Shown here: positions 1 through 4,967 of the stretch, one piece after another | How the letters are laid out: the number at the start of each line of letters is the position of its first letter | Numbering within the stretch: position 1 is the first letter of the stretch | DNA from: JBIQLO01 sp044464175 | Lineage (GTDB): Bacteria; Planctomycetota; Phycisphaerae; Tepidisphaerales; Tepidisphaeraceae | Reading direction: 5' to 3' | Length of the DNA stretch: 10,511 nt | Assembly (NCBI GenBank): GCA_044464175.1 | Contig: JBIQLO010000141.1 | Location: 1 to 10,511 of the forward strand | The notes under the pieces: model-generated | Databases searched by the model: none | Told to the model about the DNA's origin: nothing | What the model saw: the letters and a program-made list of their open reading frames with translations, nothing else | Program-made: the position numbers and the translations under genes

Positions 1-1263
1 GGGGAGGGGGAGGGGTTCGGCGCCGTCGAGGAGGGGGCCGATTCGGGCGATGAGGGGAGCGCCGAAAGCGGCAAAGGCCATCATCGCCCCCAGGAGGGCA
101 AAGGGGGCGGTGTAGGCGGAGGCGTGGCCGGCGGCGGAGCCCAGGTGGTCGGTCCAGGCACCCAGAATCCAGGGGGAGGTGGCGCTGAAGGTGCCGGCGA
201 TGGTGAGAAAGAGGCCGGCGACCCGGCCGCGAAGGATTGGGGGAATGCGCTCGTAGAGGGCGGCGTCGTTGACGGCGTAGCTGCCCAGTTGCATCGCCTC
301 GAAGGCGCAGAGGACCGGCAGGACCCACTGGATGGGCCAATGGGGGACGGTGGCCAGGATCACCCCCCCGCCGATGAGGATGGCGGCCAGGGCGATGAGG
401 CGTCGGCGGCCGGTGCTGAGCCAGACGGCGATGGGGTTGACGACGACGCCGATGAGCATCATCGCGCCCAGGATGAAGCCGACCTGCCCGGCATCCATGT
501 CGTGGGCTTTTTGCAGGTAGATGCTGCCGAGGGTCAGGAGGCCGACGCCGGCGAAGTCGCGGCAGCCCAGGACGGCGGCGACGGCGATGACCTTCCAGCG
601 CAGTTCCCGGCCCAGCGGGGGATGGGGGGCGGGCTGTTCGGTTGGCTGGGCATGGCCGCCCCGCGCTTCGCGGGCCATCAGGAGGAACAGCGCCCCTACG
701 ACGATGCCGAACAGGCCCATTTCGATACAGGGGTGCTGCCAGTCAGCGATGTGGAGGCCGGGAAGCTGCCAGGTGGCGGTCTGGGCGCGCCAGCCGGAAT
801 ACTGGGAGCCGACGAAGAAGCCCAGGCCCGCGCCCATGCTCAGCAGGCCCATGGCCATACCGGGGGCTTTGGGGTAGTGCTCGGGGACCAAGGCGTTGGC
901 CGAGGGGTGGAAGAGGGTGCCGAAGAGGCCGGCCATCGCCCCCAGGACCAACAACAGGGCGTAGGTGTGGGTGAGGCCCATGAGCAGAATCATGAGGGCG
1001 TTGCCGATCAGGCCGACGCCAAGCATCCACTTGCGGTCCAAGCGGTCGGCCAGGACGCCGGCGGGATAGGAGCAGGCGGTGTAGACCAGAAGGTAAAGGG
1101 TGACGATCAGGGCGGCGGCGTTGACGCCGGGGAGGCGGAGGTCCTGGCGGATCAGGAGGTAGAGGGGGACCAGCAGGACCGAGTAGCCATGGGTGAAGGC
1201 GTGCAGGATTGTGGAGAGCACCAGCGTGCGGTGGCTGTCGCGCGGGGCGGAACGGATGGACAT
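1..1263 (-). CDS. MFS transporter (partial, 3' end outside window)
   Basis: Integral membrane transporter of the major facilitator superfamily, probably an inner-membrane drug/metabolite:proton antiporter; the substrate cannot be told. The frame is open for 421 codons from the ATG at 1263 to the window edge with no stop, so the last helix or tail is missing. An N-terminal block of about six hydrophobic helices includes the MFS loop 2-3 signature (LADRLDRKWMLGVG) and HGYSVLLVPLYLL at the start. A hydrophilic central loop follows (about residues 198-221, REARGGHAQPTEQPAPHPP), then a second helical block. The LFGTLFHPSANALVPEHYP stretch resembles the fosmidomycin-resistance (Fsr-like) branch of MFS, a family-level guess only. 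There is no Shine-Dalgarno sequence: the ATG is preceded by a pyrimidine tract and a TATAAT box 10 nt away, pointing to a leaderless transcript. It is a single gene, with no partner upstream on the same strand for about 500 bp. Confidence 0.9.
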   Translation of the reverse strand, partial: MSIRSAPRDSHRTLVLSTILHAFTHGYSVLLVPLYLLIRQDLRLPGVNAAALIVTLYLLVYTACSYPAGVLADRLDRKWMLGVGLIGNALMILLMGLTHTYALLLVLGAMAGLFGTLFHPSANALVPEHYPKAPGMAMGLLSMGAGLGFFVGSQYSGWRAQTATWQLPGLHIADWQHPCIEMGLFGIVVGALFLLMAREARGGHAQPTEQPAPHPPLGRELRWKVIAVAAVLGCRDFAGVGLLTLGSIYLQKAHDMDAGQVGFILGAMMLIGVVVNPIAVWLSTGRRRLIALAAILIGGGVILATVPHWPIQWVLPVLCAFEAMQLGSYAVNDAALYERIPPILRGRVAGLFLTIAGTFSATSPWILGAWTDHLGSAAGHASAYTAPFALLGAMMAFAAFGAPLIARIGPLLDGAEPLPLP

Positions 1264-1272
1264 AGAGGGGGG

Positions 1273-1301
1273 ATTATAGCGGGGAGAGAGGACGGGAGAC
1301 A
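1273..1301 (-). promoter_or_regulatory. Promoter with consensus -10 for a leaderless MFS mRNA
   Basis: On the minus strand TATAAT occupies 1278-1273, and the MFS start codon begins at 1263 after the 10-nt spacer CCCCCCCTCT. Transcription starting about 7 nt past the -10 box would leave a 5' UTR of roughly 0-4 nt. The -35 region (about 1296-1302) is poor compared with TTGACA, so the hexamer call rests on the -10 box. The absence of any Shine-Dalgarno sequence fits a leaderless message. Confidence 0.5.
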
Positions 1302-1411
1302 GTTGCTAGTTGCTAGTTCACCCGCTGGCAACTGCTCGCTGGGGAGCGGGGCCGATTTGATTCAGCGACGGAATCGGGGGGCGGCTGAAGCGGTGGGGGT
1401 GAGGAAGGGGC

Positions 1412-1474
1412 TAAAACCCGGGTTTGCACCGATAAAACACGCGTTTGCGCCAACAAAACAGGGGTCCGTGCCGG
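1412..1474. repeat. Three-unit 21-bp tandem repeat
   Basis: Units lie at 1412-1432, 1433-1453 and 1454-1474. Units 1 and 2 share TAAAAC-CG-GTTTGC-CC and differ at about 4 of 21 positions. Unit 3 (CAAAACAGGGGTCCGTGCCGG) is more diverged from unit 2, at about 8 positions. The period is a multiple of three, so the minus strand reads as repeated heptapeptides (CFVGAN/CFIGAN), but no gene context supports translation. Confidence 0.65.
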
Positions 1475-1518
1475 CCAGACTCACCGTTGCTCCTCTTGCG
1501 CGCGGATGCGGTTGGATT

Positions 1519-1726
1519 ATTGCCACAGATGGGGCACAGATGGATACGGATGGAGGATTTGGAATTGGGGTCGGAAGTAATATGGGGGGAATCGGAAATC
1601 TCGCGGGCCATGTTGTCCCGTGACCTGTGCGATGGACTGGCGAGAGAGCAGGGGTTAGCGAGTACGCTGATCCGCGGCGCCCGCCAAAATAAAATCCGTG
1701 TCGATCTGTGCCCCATCTGTGGCAAT
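1519..1726. repeat. Long inverted repeat of the CACAGATGG family
   Basis: The left arm 1519-1541 and right arm 1704-1726 are a perfect 23-bp inverted repeat built on GCCACAGATGGGGCACAGAT. A further 10 bp on the inner side (to 1551 and from 1694) match at 8 of 10 positions around ACGGAT. The spacer between the 33-bp arms is about 142 bp and carries no ORF of note. A related single copy lies at 4261-4286, upstream of the FtsH-domain gene, which shows that this is a dispersed family. Confidence 0.75.
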
Positions 1727-1757
1727 ATCCGAAATCCAAAATCCCCCATCGAGGGCG

Positions 1758-4199
1758 TTACACCATGCCGGCGAGTTTGCGGGTGATCCATTCGGCGGTG
1801 AGGAGGGTGGTGAAGAGGATCAGGACCAGGGGGGAATCCCACAGGGGATGGGCCAGGCTCAGGGGGATGATTTTCCGGGCCGAGGGGAGGGCGGCGAGTT
1901 GTCGGGGGGCCTGGTCCAGGGGGATCACCTGTCCGCCGGTCTGCTCGGCCAGGCGGGCGAGCAAGGGGGTGTCCACCTGCGGCTGCAAAAGTCCCAGGCG
2001 CGGGGGGATGAGGGGGGGGGGCGGGCCTCTGCTCGTGCCGTGGGGGAGCTGCAGGCGGGGGGAGGGGGGGCCGGGGCGGTCGGCGGTGAAGGCGCCGGCG
2101 TACTGGTCGGAATCAGCGCTTTGGCGGCGGAGGGGATGGGAGGCCAGAAGCTGCCCCTGGGCATCGAGAATCTGGACGGGGGTCTCCGGGGGCACCTGGC
2201 GCAGCAGGTCGGGATCGAGGATGCGGAGGTTGAGGCGGACGGGCTCGCCCAGTTCGTAGGCCTGATGGCCGGCGGTGAAGATGAATTTGCGCTGGCCGAG
2301 CTTGCGGCCGCGGGCCAGGTGGCGGATCTGCTGGACCCAGAAGGTGTCGAAGACGGACTCGCCGGTGTAGAAGCGCCAGCGCCAGGAGCCGTCGACGGCC
2401 AGGAAGAGGGTGGTTCCCGCCCCGAATCGTCCCTCCACCAGCAGGGGCGCCTTTTTGCCGTCGGGGCCGGTGTCGGTGGGATGCTCGGCCAGGACCTGCC
2501 CGACGCCGGGCTTGACGCTGAGGCCGCGGCTGTACCAGAAGAGGGGCGGGAGGGTCTTCTCGATGTAGCGCTGGTTCACCTGCGGATCGGCGAAGAAGCG
2601 GAAGATGCCCGAGTCGCGGCCGTGGGGGGTGAGGAGGGGGCGGAAGCCGGGTTCGGCGGTTGGGGATTCGGATTTGGCCTCGGCGGCAGGGGGAAAGGGG
2701 GCGCCCGAATCGCGGGCGGAGATGGCCACCGGCAGGACCGCGGCCAAGGGAGTGGCGCGCCAGGCCTGGGGGGAGAACTGCGGGCCGGCGATCATCTCCA
2801 GCCCACCCCCCTTGCGGCTGACGAAGTCGCTGAGCATCTGGAGCTGGGCATCGGTGAATCGGCGGGGATCGACATCGCCGATCAACACCACATCGTATTT
2901 GAGCAGGGCCTCCTCGCTCTCGGGAAAGCGGGTGATCGGGCCGGGGAAGTCCTCGGTCGGCGGATCCCCTTCCTGGGCGAAGGCGGCATCGGCGCTGAGC
3001 AGCAGACAGGAGATGTTCACCGTGCGGTCGCGGATCAGCTGCGTCTTAAGATAGCGGTAATCCCAGCGGGGATATCCATCGACATAGAGGACATTGATCC
3101 GGGCGGCCAGGACCTGGAGGCGGGCAATGCGGGTGTTGTCGGCGTCATCCAGCTCGCCGGGAAGGGGCAGGGCCTTGATCTCCACATCCAGGGGGCCGAC
3201 CTGGTCCGGTTTGAATTGCAGCTCCACCGTGCGCGAGCCGGCGGGCGGGAGATGGAGGGTCTGCTGGGCCGCTTTTCCATCGGCCCCGAGCAGGGGCAGG
3301 TCGGTCTTGCCGTTGATCAGATGGAGGGAAGCGTCCACACCCTGGGGGTAGCCGTCGGCCCGGAGGACCGCCTTGACGTTGACCAGATCGCCGACGAAGG
3401 CGGCCTCCTCCACCTCCATGGATTCGACCACCAAGTTGCGGGGGGTCTGGGCGGTTCCCAGGGGGATGGGGTAGAGGCGGACGCCATAGGCCTTGATCGC
3501 CTCGATGGCTGCGGCGTCGGGAGGGGCGGGGACGGGTCGGCCGTCGGTCAGGAGGACGATGCCGGCGAGGCGCTGGCCCTGCAGGTCCTCCAGCACGGAG
3601 CGGATGGCGCTGGTCAGGTGGGTGGCGGGGCCGGTGGGCTTAAGGGCCTGGAGGGCGGAGAGGGTCTTGGGGGGCGGGGCGTCGGGCGCGTCCAGGGGGT
3701 GGGCGGATTGGTCGAATTCGTAGAGGCGGAGGGTGTGGCGCTGGGACAGTTCATTCAGGAGGCGAGGCTCATGGGCGTCGAGCAGGGCCTGGGCGGCGGC
3801 CAGGCGGGAGAGGGGGTGTTCGGGGGTGCCGGCATCCTTGACGCTCATGCTGACGCTCTTGTCCACCAGGATCGCCAGGACCGAGGGCTCGATGCGCTGG
3901 CGGGGCTGCTCGATGAGGGGGTTGTTGAGCAGGGCGATCACCAGCAGCAGCAAGGCCGCGCGGAGGATGCCGCCGGCGATGCGCCAGCGCCGGCCCCCCT
4001 GCTCGCGGCGGTAGATCCAGAGGACCAGGGCCAGGGCGGCGGCGATCAGCAGGGCGTTCCAGAGGGCAGCGCCCCACCCCCCCTGCCCGATGAGGCGGTC
4101 GATCCATTCCTGGGCGGGCCAGTGGGGATCGAAGCGCAGGCGCACCGATCGGTTCAGGAACCCCTCGGGCAGATGAAGTAGAAATTCGATCAGTCGCAT
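1758..4199 (-). CDS. VWA and glutamine-amidotransferase-like membrane protein
   Basis: 813-residue membrane protein of the BatA-like/VWA type common in Planctomycetota; its exact role is unknown. Two N-terminal transmembrane helices (about residues 46-63 and 77-94) precede a von Willebrand factor A domain. Its MIDAS motif is intact: DKSVS (D113, S115, S117), a Thr in PATHLT (193-196) and TDG with D219. A beta-rich segment follows, then a glutamine-amidotransferase-like domain at about 368-490 (starting INVLYVDGYPRWDYRYLK), then a second beta-rich part and a C-terminal helix ending LLTAEWITRKLAGMV. VWA proteins of this kind bind metal and protein partners and often work with MoxR ATPases, but no moxR or DUF58 gene adjoins. 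I start at 4199 rather than the in-frame ATG at 4250, because an extended -10 box (TGGTATACT, 4224-4216) lies between them and the extra 17 residues are Pro-rich. There is no Shine-Dalgarno sequence. A run of ten C on the sense strand (2012-2021) encodes prolines. Confidence 0.88.
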   Translation of the reverse strand: MRLIEFLLHLPEGFLNRSVRLRFDPHWPAQEWIDRLIGQGGWGAALWNALLIAAALALVLWIYRREQGGRRWRIAGGILRAALLLLVIALLNNPLIEQPRQRIEPSVLAILVDKSVSMSVKDAGTPEHPLSRLAAAQALLDAHEPRLLNELSQRHTLRLYEFDQSAHPLDAPDAPPPKTLSALQALKPTGPATHLTSAIRSVLEDLQGQRLAGIVLLTDGRPVPAPPDAAAIEAIKAYGVRLYPIPLGTAQTPRNLVVESMEVEEAAFVGDLVNVKAVLRADGYPQGVDASLHLINGKTDLPLLGADGKAAQQTLHLPPAGSRTVELQFKPDQVGPLDVEIKALPLPGELDDADNTRIARLQVLAARINVLYVDGYPRWDYRYLKTQLIRDRTVNISCLLLSADAAFAQEGDPPTEDFPGPITRFPESEEALLKYDVVLIGDVDPRRFTDAQLQMLSDFVSRKGGGLEMIAGPQFSPQAWRATPLAAVLPVAISARDSGAPFPPAAEAKSESPTAEPGFRPLLTPHGRDSGIFRFFADPQVNQRYIEKTLPPLFWYSRGLSVKPGVGQVLAEHPTDTGPDGKKAPLLVEGRFGAGTTLFLAVDGSWRWRFYTGESVFDTFWVQQIRHLARGRKLGQRKFIFTAGHQAYELGEPVRLNLRILDPDLLRQVPPETPVQILDAQGQLLASHPLRRQSADSDQYAGAFTADRPGPPSPRLQLPHGTSRGPPPPLIPPRLGLLQPQVDTPLLARLAEQTGGQVIPLDQAPRQLAALPSARKIIPLSLAHPLWDSPLVLILFTTLLTAEWITRKLAGMV

Positions 4200-4215
4200 G
4201 GGCTGCCGGAGATGG

Positions 4216-4224
4216 AGTATACCA
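4216..4224 (-). promoter_or_regulatory. Extended -10 promoter of the VWA gene
   Basis: The minus strand reads TGGTATACT from 4224 to 4216: a TG-extended -10 with TATACT (5 of 6 to consensus). No good -35 is seen at 4239-4244. Only 16 nt separate the box from the ATG at 4199, so the predicted 5' UTR is about 8-10 nt. This position argues against the upstream ATG at 4250 as the start. Confidence 0.45.
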
Positions 4225-4260
4225 GTTCCGGGCGGCGGCGGCATGGGCATTCATGGAGGG

Positions 4261-4320
4261 TTGCCACAGATGGGGCAAAGATGGGCACAGCCAGGGGATT
4301 TTGGATTTGTTTTGGATTTT
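4261..4320. repeat. Dispersed repeat: CACAGATGG unit joined to GGATTTTGGATTT unit
   Basis: TTGCCACAGATGGGGCA at 4261-4277 matches the core of the inverted-repeat arms at 1519-1541 and 1704-1726. It is followed by GATGGGCACAG and then GGGGATTTTGGATTTG with a second TTTTGGATTTT to 4320. It sits between the divergent VWA and FtsH-domain genes, and its end supplies the putative -35 of the latter. Confidence 0.6.
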
Positions 4321-4346
4321 GCCAGAGCGGGGGTGCGCTTTAGACT
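4319..4346 (+). promoter_or_regulatory. Putative sigma-70 promoter of the FtsH-domain gene
   Basis: TTGCCA (4319-4324) and TAGACT (4341-4346) are separated by 16 bp, a reasonable match to TTGACA/TATAAT. The predicted start near 4353 leaves about a 25-nt leader containing the strong ribosome binding site AGGAGGT at 4366-4372. The -35 is formed by the end of the GGATTTT repeat. Confidence 0.35.
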
Positions 4347-4378
4347 GGGACCATCGCACCATTCGAGGAGGTCATTTC

Positions 4379-4942
4379 ATGGATTTGAATGTTTCATCAT
4401 CGGCGGGGAGTTCCGGCACAGCACTGAAACAGTTGTTCAGTTGGGTGCTGTTCATTCTGCTGGCGATCCTGCTGTTTTATCTCTTTTCCAAGCCCAGTCC
4501 GGGCCAGGGGCAGACTCGAACCATTCCCCTGAGCCAGTTCACCGATTTGCTGCAGCAGGATCGCATCGCCCAGGTGACGATCGGCGAGGATGAGTTGCGG
4601 GGGCAGGTCAAGGCGGGGGAGGCGGGAACGAAGGGGGCGGAGGCGTTTGCCTTTCGCACGACGCTGCCCAGGGGGACCTCGGCCAACTGGACGTTTACGC
4701 AGTGGCTGCTGGCCAACGGACACTCGGCGAAGGTTGTGGCGGGGCATGAGGACAATATGCTGACGGACCTTTTGGTGCCGCTGGTGCCCTGGGTTTTGAT
4801 TTTCCTGTTCATCTGGTTCTTTGTCTTTCGGCAATTGCGCAGAAAACCGGGTGATGCGCTTCGCCTGCCGCAGCCGGTCTACCTTGTGGAGCAGCCGCAG
4901 GGGCCGACGGATTCCGCCGCGTCAACAAACTCCGCTCGCTGA
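4379..4942 (+). CDS. Stand-alone FtsH N-terminal (FtsH_ext) domain protein
   Basis: 187-residue inner-membrane protein that looks like only the first quarter of the AAA protease FtsH. Transmembrane helix 1 covers about residues 17-37. A periplasmic FtsH_ext-type domain follows (PLSQFTDLLQQDRIAQVTIG, about 50-69, then LRGQV and the WTFTQWLLANG region), and helix 2 covers about 132-150 (VPWVLIFLFIWFFVFRQLRRK). In FtsH this last helix leads into the ATPase, with Walker A/B motifs, and then the HExxH protease. Here only about 36 mostly polar residues follow before the stop, and no ATPase sequence appears downstream. The ATG at 4379 is well set by AGGAGGT 6 nt upstream. The C-terminal tail (STNSAR) and the stop are encoded by repeat-like sequence. 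It could modulate FtsH hexamers, act on its own, or be a relic of a truncated ftsH; the good translation signals and preserved domain favour a live gene. It is convergent with the GT-C gene, with a 25-bp gap. Confidence 0.8.
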   Translation: MDLNVSSSAGSSGTALKQLFSWVLFILLAILLFYLFSKPSPGQGQTRTIPLSQFTDLLQQDRIAQVTIGEDELRGQVKAGEAGTKGAEAFAFRTTLPRGTSANWTFTQWLLANGHSAKVVAGHEDNMLTDLLVPLVPWVLIFLFIWFFVFRQLRRKPGDALRLPQPVYLVEQPQGPTDSAASTNSAR

Positions 4943-4955
4943 CGCTCGCGGCCCG
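4922..4955. repeat. Repeat-like segment carrying the stop of the FtsH-domain gene
   Basis: The segment around CTCCGCTCGCTGACGCTCGC (4930-4949) is internally repetitive (CGCTCGC twice), unlike the upstream coding sequence. Its TGA at 4940-4942 ends the FtsH-domain reading frame. The family assignment comes from general recognition of such GC-rich dispersed sequences; no second copy is seen in the window. Confidence 0.35.
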
Positions 4956-4967
4956 GTTGTCGCCTCC

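Larger units (their letters stand above)
1264..1757. repeat. Non-coding mosaic of short repeats between the MFS and VWA genes
   Basis: This stretch of about 490 bp holds no credible gene but several repeat types in a row. AGTTGCT-type heptamers lie at about 1301-1319, and a decaying 21-bp tandem repeat at 1412-1474. The left arm of a CCACAGATGGGGCACAGATG element is at 1519-1551, followed by GATTTGG-type sequence (1556-1575). On the minus strand, CTAACCCCTGCTCTCTCGCC lies inside the loop at about 1635-1658. The inverted arm is at 1694-1726, and an inverted GGATTTTGGATTT copy (1728-1747) ends close to the VWA stop codon. ORFs readable here have repetitive, implausible translations. Confidence 0.7.

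Noticed and set aside
124..1623. 499-codon plus-strand ORF opposite the MFS gene
   Set aside because: Its translation is Gly/Ala/Asp/Gln-rich without domains, whereas the minus strand encodes a clear transporter; it is an antisense frame kept open by high GC.
1264..1757. CRISPR array or insertion sequence in the repeat mosaic
   Set aside because: Repeats are not regularly spaced with unique spacers, and there is no transposase, terminal duplication or Cas gene.
1362..1842. Two overlapping minus-strand ORFs in the repeat mosaic
   Set aside because: Their translations are repeat-derived (CFVGAN/CFIGAN, LTPALSP) with no ribosome binding site or domain.
1698..4181. 827-codon plus-strand ORF opposite the VWA gene
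   Set aside because: It mirrors the codon structure of the VWA gene, has low-complexity composition and no recognisable domain.
4200..4250. Upstream ATG at 4250 as start of the VWA gene
   Set aside because: The probable promoter lies between 4250 and 4199, and the extra residues are Pro-rich and not membrane-protein-like.
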